A stretch of 13,133 nt of DNA from NCBI GenBank assembly GCA_002413345.1, contig DHWU01000058.1:1-13133 (forward strand). The letters run 5' to 3'. The position numbers and the translations under genes were made by a program. Below are positions 7,086 through 13,133 of the stretch, one piece after another (within the stretch, counting starts at the first letter, position 1; each line of letters starts with the position of its first letter). This DNA comes from Propionibacteriaceae bacterium UBA5174. GTDB lineage: Bacteria; Actinomycetota; Actinomycetes; Propionibacteriales; Propionibacteriaceae. A model generated the notes under the pieces. That model saw only the letters and a program-made list of their open reading frames with translations, made no database searches and was not told the origin of the DNA.

Positions 7086-8054
7086 GTGCAAGCAACCGAT
7101 CCGAAGGTCGCGATCGCGATCGTGACTTATAACCGATCGGGAATGCTGTCCGGGCTGCTGGCCAGCATCGAGAGGCTGGCGAAACAGCCCGAGTTGGTGA
7201 TCATTGTTGATAACGCCAGCGGCGACGACACCGCTGCAGCGGTCGGTGAATGGGCTGCGCGGTACGGGCTTGATCGAGTCTTGAGTCGCCGGATGGAAAC
7301 TAACACCGGCGGTTCGGGTGGATTCAGCGAGTGCGTCCGGCTGGCCATCGAAGCTGGCGTCGATTGGGTCTGGCTGATGGACGATGACGTCGAGGTGCTC
7401 CCTGAGGCGTTGAATCAGTTTGCGCCGTGGATGCGGCGGTTCAAGGTGATCCACGGTCGCCGTTATGACACCGACGGCAGTCCGTTCTACTGGCAGGCAA
7501 AGTTCAACAACTTCTTGGGTGTTCCGTTGCCTTTCTCCAGCCGGCACCTGAATACCTACGGCTATGCGGTCACCAACTCCGGCACCTTTGAAGGCATGCT
7601 GATCGCCACCGAGATCGCCACCCGGATCGGGCTGCCTGACCCGCGATTCTTCATCACCTGGGACGATGCGACCTACGCCTGGCTCGCTGCTCAAATCACC
7701 GAAGTGGCTTTGGTTGATGAGTTCGTGATGCAGAAGAAACGCCCGCAGCGACAGGTGAACCTGGGGCTGCGACACCTCAACGACGCCAGTCCGATGGTGA
7801 AGTACCACTTCCTGCGTAATCGTGCCTACGTTGGCCGCTACTTTCAAGTGCACGGCAAACTGAACCGCTTTGGTTTCGCCCTGGGTACCGGGCTGACCTT
7901 CGCCAAAGAGGTCTTTCGATTGATCGTGGTTGAGCACCACTTGACCGGTTTCGACCGGCTAGTCGACGGTTGGCGCGACGGACGCAAGATCTGGGCAGAC
8001 CCGGATTGGCAGCCGATGCCACCGGTGTTGGCGGGGCCGACTAGCCGGGGGTAG
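7086..8054 (+). CDS. Family 2 glycosyltransferase (GlfT1/RfbF-like)
   Basis: A 322-residue GT-A fold enzyme that would move a sugar from a nucleotide donor to a cell-envelope glycan or lipid carrier on the cytoplasmic side. The sequence shows the N-terminal strand VAIAIVTYNRSGMLSGLL, VIIVDNASGDDT, the NTGGSGGF signature that precedes the acceptor region, the metal-binding MDDDVE (Asp99-101), and FITWDDATYAWLA (Asp193/Asp194) where the catalytic acid is expected. NTGGSGGF with WLMDDD is typical of galactofuranosyl- and rhamnosyltransferase relatives, but the sugar cannot be decided. No transmembrane segment is evident. The start is GTG 7086, chosen because the domain begins within ten residues and a -10 hexamer lies at leaderless spacing. 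No other polysaccharide genes are in the window, so it appears to stand alone. Confidence 0.88.
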   Translation: MQATDPKVAIAIVTYNRSGMLSGLLASIERLAKQPELVIIVDNASGDDTAAAVGEWAARYGLDRVLSRRMETNTGGSGGFSECVRLAIEAGVDWVWLMDDDVEVLPEALNQFAPWMRRFKVIHGRRYDTDGSPFYWQAKFNNFLGVPLPFSSRHLNTYGYAVTNSGTFEGMLIATEIATRIGLPDPRFFITWDDATYAWLAAQITEVALVDEFVMQKKRPQRQVNLGLRHLNDASPMVKYHFLRNRAYVGRYFQVHGKLNRFGFALGTGLTFAKEVFRLIVVEHHLTGFDRLVDGWRDGRKIWADPDWQPMPPVLAGPTSRG

Positions 8055-8067
8055 CCGGCCCACGGGA

Positions 8068-8073
8068 TAGAAT
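8068..8073 (+). promoter_or_regulatory. Candidate -10 of the CNNM-family gene
   Basis: TAGAAT is a good -10 match 27 bases before the ATG at 8101. A small inverted repeat (TCTGGT 8073-8078 with ACCAGA 8081-8086) falls at the expected transcription start. AGGA (8093-8096) serves as a weak, close ribosome site. No good -35 is seen. Confidence 0.4.
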
Positions 8074-8100
8074 CTGGTTCACCAGACTCGACAGGAACTC

Positions 8101-9423
8101 ATGAATCAGATCGTCAGCGACTCCCTGCTGATCTTCGCCTTCATCATCGTTGGTGGAGTATTTGCCGCTGCTGAGATGTCGCTGGTCTCGCTGCGGGATT
8201 CCCAAGTGAAACAGCTGTCCGGTCGCGGTCGGCGGGGACAGATCGTGGCCGAGTTGACGTCGTCACCGAATCGTTTCCTTTCGGCGGTGCAATTGGGGGT
8301 GACCTTGGCTGGCTTCCTGTCAGCCGCACTGGGTGGCGTCGCCTTATCCGGGCCACTGACTCAGGTACTTACCGGGTGGGGCGTGCCCGCTGATTGGGCG
8401 TCCGGACTGAGTCTTTTCTTGGTCACCGCGGTCATTTCCTACTTCTCGATTGTGTTCGGTGAGCTCACTGCCAAACGATTGGCGATGCAGCGGGCCGAGG
8501 CTTACGCCTTGGCGCTGGCCCCGTTGGTGCATGCGATTGCGTGGATCTCGACCCCGTTGATCTGGCTGCTCGGCAAATCCACCGATGGGGTGGTGCGACT
8601 GCTGGGTGGTGACCCTGATGCGTCCCGCGAAGATGTCACCGATGAGGAGTTGCGGGCCATGGTGGGCAGCTCGGTCACGCTGGGTGCGGAAGAGCGACGG
8701 ATTGTGGATGAGGTGTTCAGCGCAGGTGAAGTCAGCCTGCGCGAAACCATGGTTCCGCGCACCGAAGCTGATTTCCTGGACGGCAACCTTCCGGCCTACC
8801 AGGCCTTTCGTCAGGTGCAGAACGGCAGCCACAGTCGCTACCCGGTGATCGGAAAGGATGCCGACGAGGTGCTCGGCTTCGTTCATGTCCGCGATCTGGC
8901 AGACCTTGACCCGGCGGGTCGCGATGCTCCGGTTCTCCAACTGGTGCGTCCGGTGTTGTCGCTGCCACAGTCGATGCGGATCCTGCCGGCACTGACCCGG
9001 ATGCGACAGGCGCATCAGCACCTGGCAATCGTCTCCGACGAGTACGGCGGTACCGCCGGCATCGTCACTATCGAAGACTTGGTGGAAGAGCTGATCGGCG
9101 ACATCGTCGACGAATTCGACGAGCCGCCGGTAGGTGATCCCGCCCATCTTGACGGCCTGGTCACCCTGGAAGACTTCAGATCCGACTACGGATATGTACT
9201 CCCTGAAGGCCCTTACGACACGGTGGCAGGCTTCATGATGGCCACACTAGGTTCGCTACCAAAGGTTGGCGACTCTTGTACGGTCAGCTTGGCGGCGAGT
9301 TCGCAGCGCCAGCCGCCAGCGCGGTTCGTGCTTGAAGTCACCGAGTTAGATGGACGGCGGGCAGCCCGCCTGAAGTTGACCAGATTGGGAGCCGACGACC
9401 AGCCCGCTCGCTCCAAGAAGTAA
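8101..9423 (+). CDS. CNNM/CorC-type membrane protein with CBS pair ('hemolysin family')
   Basis: A 440-residue inner-membrane protein, full length for its family. Residues 1-165 form the DUF21/CNNM membrane domain, with hydrophobic segments at about 7-30, 58-90, 100-122 and 134-158, and the AAAEMSLVSLR and FGELTAKRLA signatures. A CBS pair follows: MVPRTEADFLDGNLP through GFVHVRDL (about 217-270), then about 280-335 with IVSDEYGGTAGIVTIEDLVEELIGDIVDE. A CorC_HlyC domain ends the protein (about 350-430). Characterised relatives are linked to magnesium or cobalt efflux and homeostasis, with the CBS pair binding adenine nucleotide. The 'hemolysin' label is historical and a toxin role is not supported. 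The phosphotransferase gene starts 32 bp after its stop codon, so the two are probably transcribed together. Confidence 0.93.
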   Translation: MNQIVSDSLLIFAFIIVGGVFAAAEMSLVSLRDSQVKQLSGRGRRGQIVAELTSSPNRFLSAVQLGVTLAGFLSAALGGVALSGPLTQVLTGWGVPADWASGLSLFLVTAVISYFSIVFGELTAKRLAMQRAEAYALALAPLVHAIAWISTPLIWLLGKSTDGVVRLLGGDPDASREDVTDEELRAMVGSSVTLGAEERRIVDEVFSAGEVSLRETMVPRTEADFLDGNLPAYQAFRQVQNGSHSRYPVIGKDADEVLGFVHVRDLADLDPAGRDAPVLQLVRPVLSLPQSMRILPALTRMRQAHQHLAIVSDEYGGTAGIVTIEDLVEELIGDIVDEFDEPPVGDPAHLDGLVTLEDFRSDYGYVLPEGPYDTVAGFMMATLGSLPKVGDSCTVSLAASSQRQPPARFVLEVTELDGRRAARLKLTRLGADDQPARSKK

Positions 9424-9455
9424 CCTGCTTCGTGAAATCCCCAACAGGAGAAACT

Positions 9456-10670
9456 GTGCGTCAATCCGATTCCGATGGCTCGGTGCTGCTCACCTCACCC
9501 GATGTCGGATCCTTGCTGACCGCAGCTGTGGAGCATGCCGGCGGCAAGCTGATGTCGTGGATGCTCGACCATATCGACGCAAATCCCGCACAGTCGACGA
9601 CGGCGACCTATTCGGCTCTCATCGATTGGCCTTATGGGCGTCGTGAGGAACTGCTCGGCGTGAGCGCACGGGCGTCTGGTCCGGTCGACAGCGATTCGGC
9701 GGCGGTGATCTTCGCTGACGGCGAGCGTGAAGTGGCGGTTTGGATCTATCCCAATGACCCTGATCTGCCCGGATTGGCACGTGCCGCCTATGCCGAATCA
9801 ATGGCCGAGATCTGTAACGCCAACCACGTGTTCACCGTCCCAGTAGAGCCGGTGAATCTTGACTTGGAGATGATCGGCTACCGCCCGCGGCGCCGGGCAG
9901 TGGTCCGAGTGGCCTATGGCACCGAAGTCATCTATGTGAAGGTGCTGCGGGCCAGACTGTTTGATGATGTGATCACCAGGCACTTGGTGCTGGCTAACGC
10001 TGGAGTGCCGGTCGCGCCGATCTTGGCCACCACTGACGACCATCTGCTGGTGTTGAAAGAATTGCCCGGAAGGTCGCTTGCTAAAGCCGTCTTCGATCCC
10101 ACTGATCCGTGCACCGCCGAATCGCTGATCAACTTGTTGGACGCAATGCCAGCCCGGGTCACTCAATTGCCCCGGCGGCAGCCCTGGGCAGATTCGATCA
10201 GCCATTACGCCCGAATGGTCGCTCAGGCGGTCCCTTCACTGGAACCGAAGTTGGAGTGGTTGGTGGAGCAGATCGATGGGGGCCTCTATTCGATCCCGCA
10301 GGGAAACGAACCAACTCACGGCGACTTCCATGAAGGCCAAATCCATGTGCTCAATGGCGAAATCTGCGGACTCTTGGACACCGACACGCTTGGTCCTGGA
10401 CGCCGCGCTGACGACCTGGCCTGTCTAGTAGCCCACCTGTCGACGATCCAGCGGATGAACGCCGCCCAGGAAGCGCGGGTGCACCAATTGATTCGCCGGT
10501 GGGTGCCGGTCTTCGACTCCCGGGTTGATCCCACTGAACTAAGGCTCCGCGCAGCGGCGGTGATTGTCTCCTTGGCGACCGGGCCGTTCCGCAGTCAGGA
10601 GCCAGAATGGGAGCGGGAAACTGCCCGGATGATCGGCTCGGCCGAGGCGCTTGTCCGGCAAGTGATCTAG
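9456..10670 (+). CDS. APH-fold phosphotransferase of unknown substrate
   Basis: A 404-residue protein with an aminoglycoside-phosphotransferase/kinase-like fold in its C-terminal two thirds. Visible parts are a candidate ATP-binding lysine, Lys162 (VIYVKVLRAR), the hinge LVLKELPGRSL, the catalytic loop HGDFHEGQ (288-295, Asp290) and the metal-binding LLDTDTLGPG (Asp308, Asp310), followed by RADDLACLVAHL. The usual Asn at the end of the catalytic loop is Gln295, a form I recall from actinobacterial members of this group. The N-terminal 150 residues are not recognisable beyond the expected N-lobe. No resistance phenotype should be inferred. GTG 9456 is chosen because AGGAG (9446-9450) lies five bases upstream. 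GTG 9432 is also in frame, with TAACCT five bases upstream, a possible leaderless alternative adding eight residues. It probably shares a transcript with the upstream membrane-protein gene. A hairpin follows its stop. Confidence 0.8.
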   Translation: MRQSDSDGSVLLTSPDVGSLLTAAVEHAGGKLMSWMLDHIDANPAQSTTATYSALIDWPYGRREELLGVSARASGPVDSDSAAVIFADGEREVAVWIYPNDPDLPGLARAAYAESMAEICNANHVFTVPVEPVNLDLEMIGYRPRRRAVVRVAYGTEVIYVKVLRARLFDDVITRHLVLANAGVPVAPILATTDDHLLVLKELPGRSLAKAVFDPTDPCTAESLINLLDAMPARVTQLPRRQPWADSISHYARMVAQAVPSLEPKLEWLVEQIDGGLYSIPQGNEPTHGDFHEGQIHVLNGEICGLLDTDTLGPGRRADDLACLVAHLSTIQRMNAAQEARVHQLIRRWVPVFDSRVDPTELRLRAAAVIVSLATGPFRSQEPEWERETARMIGSAEALVRQVI

Positions 10671-10695
10671 CCGCTCTGGCCTAGTTTTGGTGCGA

Positions 10696-10726
10696 GCGTG
10701 CCAGCTAAGCAGGCTGGCTGGCACGC
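10696..10726 (+). terminator. Hairpin after the phosphotransferase gene
   Basis: A perfect 10-bp stem, GCGTGCCAGC (10696-10705) with GCTGGCACGC (10717-10726), around an 11-base loop, lies 25 bases after the TAG. No U-tract follows. It is the best candidate terminator for the 8101-10670 unit. Confidence 0.55.
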
Positions 10727-10783
10727 GGAGCCAGCTGAGTTTGGCCAGTACTCAGGCGGCAAACGTGCCGCTGGGCGTCCGCT

Positions 10784-10807
10784 TAATCTAGCTACCGACT
10801 GATCGGT
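10784..10807 (+). promoter_or_regulatory. Possible upstream promoter and operator ahead of mutA
   Basis: TAATCT (10784-10789) fits the -10 pattern, and the palindrome ACCGA-CTGA-TCGGT (10794-10807) lies where transcription would start, the usual position for a repressor site. The core CTGATCG recurs at 10858-10864. A transcript from here would have a leader of about 175 nt before mutA. Confidence 0.25.
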
Positions 10808-10956
10808 TTCAGCGCGTCCAGGAGACCGGGTACAGAACCGTCCAAATCGTGGATTCGCTGATCGAAATTCGGGGCATTGCCGGAGATTTACAGCCACCGA
10901 CTTGGCGGGTGCTTGCTCTACACGGACTCGGTTGGGTCGCACCTTCTGGATCGGGC

Positions 10957-10962
10957 TATGGT
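10957..10962 (+). promoter_or_regulatory. -10 element for a leaderless mutA mRNA
   Basis: TATGGT matches TANNNT and ends 7 bases before ATG 10970. No Shine-Dalgarno sequence lies between. A weak TTGGGT at 10932-10937 could be a -35 at 19-bp spacing. Confidence 0.5.
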
Positions 10963-10969
10963 GTGGGCC

Positions 10970-12820
10970 ATGACCGAGACGCCGTTGCTCCTTGCCGGCG
11001 ACTTCGCCACTCCCACCAGAGCGGACTGGGAGGCTGAGGTTCTCAAGATCCTCAACCGGCGGCGGCCACCGGGCAAGGAACTGAACATTGACCAGGCGAT
11101 GGCCAGGCTTCGTACGACAACTGTCGACGGCCTGAGCATCGAGCCTTTGTACACCGACCATGACGGACAGTTGGGGCATCCGGGGGTGACTCCGTTCACT
11201 CGTGGCACCACCATCAAGACCGGCGCTCTGACTGCCTGGGACATCCAACAGCTCCATGAAGATCCTGAGGTGGCAACCACCAACAAGGAGATACTGGCCG
11301 ATCTGGAACGCGGCGCGACTTCGGTGTGGCTGCGCACTGGCAGCGATGCGATCGCTGTCGACGATCTGGCTGCGGTGTTGGCTGGGGTACAACCGGATCT
11401 GGCCGGTATCGCGGTCAGCAGTATCGAAGACCAGGTGGCAGCGGCCAAGGCGCTGGTTTCCTTCTGGAAGGCCAGCGGTGCCCACCATGCCAGCGGCAAC
11501 CTAGGGCTGGACGCGTTGGCGCTGGCCGCCCGCACTGGTGAGGCGCCGAACTTGGCGTCCCAGGCCGAATGGGTGCAGGCCACACTGGCTGATCTGCCCG
11601 GTGTTCGCGCGCTTACCGTTGACGTGACTCCCTATGACGATGCTGGCGCCGGTGACGTTGACCAGCTTGCTTTCGCCCTTGCCACGGGAGTGGCCTACCT
11701 GCGTGATCTCGAAGCGGCCGGGATTTCTCCGGCCGATGCCTTCGGCCAGATCACCTTCCGGGTGAGCGTCAACACCGACCAATTCACCAGCATCTGCCGA
11801 CTGCGCGCGCTGCGCCGGGCCTGGGCCCGAATCGGCGAAGTGTCCGGGGTGCCGGCCGCCAAGCGGGGTGCGGTGCAGCATGCAGTCACCAGTTGGCGAA
11901 TGATCACCCGCGATGACCCCTGGGTGAATCTGCTGCGTACCACCATCGCCGGCTTCTCCGCTGCTGTCGGTGGAGCTGACATCATCACCACGCTGCCGTT
12001 CGACACAGCGCTTGGTTTGCCCGACGAATTCAGTCGTCGGATGGCTCGCAATGTGCAGCTGCTGGCTGGCGAAGAATCTAACGTGGGCCGGGTAAATGAC
12101 CCAGCCGGTGGGTCCTGGTACGTCGAGAACCTGACCGATCAGTTGGCTGAGAAGGCCTGGGCTGGTTTCACCGAAATCGAGGCTGCCGGTGGCATGGTCG
12201 CCGCGCTCACTTCGGGTGCGGTGGCCGACCGGATCGGCGCAACCAAGGCTGAGCGGGCCAAGCGACTGGCCACCCGGGCGCAGCCGCTAACTGGGGTAAG
12301 CATGTTCCCCAAGCCTGACGAAGAGCCCCGACAGGTTCCGCCGCGCCCGGCGGCCCCGGTGCGCGCTGGGCTGGTTCCGCAACGGGATTCGGCGGTCTTC
12401 GAAGCGCTTCGTGATCGGGCCACAGCGGCAGGTAAGGCTCCTGAGGTCTTTCTGGCTTGTCTGGGTGCTCGCCGCGACTTTGGTGGGCGCGAGATGTTCA
12501 CCAAAGCACTGCTCGGAGTGGCTGGCATCGTCACGCCCGCGAGTGAAGGTGGCACTTCAGCCGAGATCGTGGCCAAGGTGAGCGCAGCAGGCACCAAGTT
12601 TGTGATCCTGTGCTCCTCGGCCAAGGTGTACGCCGAACAGGCCAAGGAAGTCAGCCAGGCTTTGAAGCAGGCTGGCGTGGCAACGGTTTATCTGGCCGGG
12701 CGCAAGGCCGAAACCGGAGCCGAAGACGTTGACTCCTTCATTGATGGTGAGGTCTTCGACGGCATGGACGTGGTCGCTTTCCTCAACTCGACGCTGGATC
12801 AGATCGGAGTGGCGAAATGA
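10970..12820 (+). CDS. mutA: Methylmalonyl-CoA mutase, small (beta) subunit
   Basis: A 616-residue subunit of the heterodimeric mutase that interconverts (R)-methylmalonyl-CoA and succinyl-CoA with the MutB subunit. The N-terminus LLLAGDF...LKILNRRRPPGKEL and the barrel segments GVTPFTRGTT (72-81), ITSWRMITRDDPW-type and NVGRVNDPAGGSWYVE are characteristic, and the C-terminus ends FLNSTLDQIGVAK. The C-terminal B12-fold domain (about 490-616) has ACLGARRDFGGRE (Leu498 onward) where catalytic subunits carry DxHxxG, so it lacks the cobalt-ligand histidine. This is the known state of the non-catalytic small subunit and not damage. ATG 10970 is chosen by homology and by the leaderless -10 element; ATG 10958 and ATG 10877 are in frame but give no family-like sequence. 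The length is slightly below the roughly 638 residues of the Propionibacterium protein. The stop overlaps the mutB start (ATGA). Confidence 0.96.
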   Translation: MTETPLLLAGDFATPTRADWEAEVLKILNRRRPPGKELNIDQAMARLRTTTVDGLSIEPLYTDHDGQLGHPGVTPFTRGTTIKTGALTAWDIQQLHEDPEVATTNKEILADLERGATSVWLRTGSDAIAVDDLAAVLAGVQPDLAGIAVSSIEDQVAAAKALVSFWKASGAHHASGNLGLDALALAARTGEAPNLASQAEWVQATLADLPGVRALTVDVTPYDDAGAGDVDQLAFALATGVAYLRDLEAAGISPADAFGQITFRVSVNTDQFTSICRLRALRRAWARIGEVSGVPAAKRGAVQHAVTSWRMITRDDPWVNLLRTTIAGFSAAVGGADIITTLPFDTALGLPDEFSRRMARNVQLLAGEESNVGRVNDPAGGSWYVENLTDQLAEKAWAGFTEIEAAGGMVAALTSGAVADRIGATKAERAKRLATRAQPLTGVSMFPKPDEEPRQVPPRPAAPVRAGLVPQRDSAVFEALRDRATAAGKAPEVFLACLGARRDFGGREMFTKALLGVAGIVTPASEGGTSAEIVAKVSAAGTKFVILCSSAKVYAEQAKEVSQALKQAGVATVYLAGRKAETGAEDVDSFIDGEVFDGMDVVAFLNSTLDQIGVAK

Positions 12821-13133
12821 GTCAGATTCCAAACTTCGCTGAGGTGAACCTCGGTGCGGCCGAAGTACCAGCCGACTCTGCCGTCCAATTCGAGGCGTTG
12901 GCGAAGGCCAACCCTGCTTACAGCGACGGCTGGGAAACACCAGAACACATTCTGGTGCCGCCGATGTTCGACGATTCGGCCTACGAAGGTCTGGACTTCC
13001 TCAAGACCTACCCCGGCATTCCGCCTTATCTGCACGGGCCGTACGCCACGATGTACGTCAACCAGCCCTGGACGATTCGCCAATACGCCGGGTTCTCCAC
13101 CGCCGAGGAATCCAACGCCTTCTACCGCCGCAA
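12817..13133 (+). CDS. mutB: Methylmalonyl-CoA mutase, large (alpha, catalytic) subunit, 5' part
   Basis: The first 105 residues of the adenosylcobalamin-binding catalytic subunit; the gene runs off the right edge. The sequence GIPPYLHGPYATMYVN followed by QPWTIRQYAGFSTAEESN and AFYRR is the diagnostic entry to the substrate channel. Tyr90 in IRQYAG corresponds to the active-site Tyr89 of the Propionibacterium enzyme. Residue 83 is Gln (NQPWT), where the Propionibacterium and human enzymes have Arg (FRPWT). The ATG overlaps the mutA stop by four bases (ATGA), implying translational coupling and roughly equal subunit synthesis. The B12-binding domain lies outside the window. Confidence 0.96.
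   Translation, partial: MSQIPNFAEVNLGAAEVPADSAVQFEALAKANPAYSDGWETPEHILVPPMFDDSAYEGLDFLKTYPGIPPYLHGPYATMYVNQPWTIRQYAGFSTAEESNAFYRR

Larger units (their letters stand above)
10671..10969. other. Gene-free, hairpin-rich intergenic region before mutA
   Basis: 299 bp without a credible gene. The left third holds three consecutive inverted repeats: 10696-10726 (10-bp arms), 10735-10755 (CTGAGT/ACTCAG, 6-bp arms) and 10756-10771 (GCGGCA-AACG-TGCCGC). An alternative 7-bp pairing, GCTGGCT (10713-10719) with AGCCAGC (10729-10735), competes with the first. The middle holds a TAATCT hexamer and a palindrome. The right end holds the mutA -10 element. The mutA frame is open upstream to ATG 10877, but that extension does not resemble any MutA N-terminus. 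I looked for cobalamin-riboswitch conserved boxes and did not find them. Confidence 0.6.

Noticed and set aside
7041..7940. 299-residue open frame on the minus strand opposite the glycosyltransferase
   Set aside because: Antisense to a gene with intact GT2 motifs; composition is typical of a shadow frame.
8101..9423. Hemolysin (toxin) gene
   Set aside because: The DUF21-CBS-CorC_HlyC architecture is that of CNNM/CorC-type ion-homeostasis membrane proteins; the hemolysin name is a legacy annotation.
9456..10670. Aminoglycoside resistance gene
   Set aside because: Only the general APH/kinase fold is visible. The catalytic loop differs from true resistance enzymes, and the context is chromosomal housekeeping with no mobile elements.
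10671..10969. Cobalamin riboswitch upstream of mutA
   Set aside because: Tempting because the enzyme uses a B12 cofactor, but I could not find the conserved B12-box or the other core segments, and the -10 next to the start suggests a leaderless transcript.
10877..10969. N-terminal extension of MutA from ATG 10877
   Set aside because: The extra 31 residues do not resemble MutA N-termini, no ribosome site precedes the ATG, and the homologous start LLLAGDF follows ATG 10970 directly.
10667..11488. 273-residue minus-strand frame across the mutA 5' region
   Set aside because: Covers the intergenic hairpins and the conserved mutA N-terminus; its translation shows no domain.
12461..12500. Loss of the B12-binding histidine motif in MutA as a sign of a broken gene
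   Set aside because: The small subunit of heterodimeric methylmalonyl-CoA mutases normally lacks it; the frame is intact and coupled to mutB.

Overview
The window is high-G+C actinobacterial DNA, most likely from a member of the Propionibacteriaceae or a close relative. The strongest pointer is the mutA-mutB pair for adenosylcobalamin-dependent methylmalonyl-CoA mutase at the right end. Its small subunit opens and closes with sequence very like the Propionibacterium protein (LAGDF, LNRRRPP, terminal GVAK). Other pointers are the actinobacterial form of malate dehydrogenase, frequent GTG starts, and several genes that appear to be transcribed without a 5' leader. I see no mobile element, tRNA, rRNA or CRISPR array.

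Layout from left to right. (1) 1-375, plus: the 3' end of a gene of unknown function with WDGSQWV motifs and a short tandem repeat. (2) 397-3274, minus: malate dehydrogenase (mdh), a strong intrinsic terminator, then an acyl-CoA synthetase with its own candidate promoter and operator. (3) 3275-3510: a divergent control region rich in inverted repeats. (4) 3511-5442, plus: a secreted protein ending in three Ig-like repeats, followed by a terminator. (5) 5570-6184, plus: a histidine phosphatase, convergent with purU (formyltetrahydrofolate deformylase, 6196-7044, minus). (6) 7086-8054, plus: a family 2 glycosyltransferase that diverges from purU across only 41 bp. (7) 8101-10670, plus: a CNNM/CorC-type membrane protein and an APH-fold phosphotransferase, probably one transcription unit. 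(8) 10671-10969: a gene-free, hairpin-rich stretch. (9) 10970-13133, plus: mutA and the start of mutB, translationally coupled by an ATGA overlap.

Functionally, mdh and mutAB are both steps of the methylmalonyl-CoA/succinate (Wood-Werkman) route of propionate metabolism, and the acyl-CoA synthetase could feed an acyl-CoA into it. They are not one operon here. The other genes are housekeeping or envelope functions without an obvious shared pathway. I found no convincing new multi-gene system. The most unusual signal is regulatory: four genes carry a TANNNT -10 hexamer 6-7 nt before the start codon. Two of these, purU and the glycosyltransferase, are divergent and share one compact symmetric promoter in which each -10 lies where the other promoter's -35 would be.
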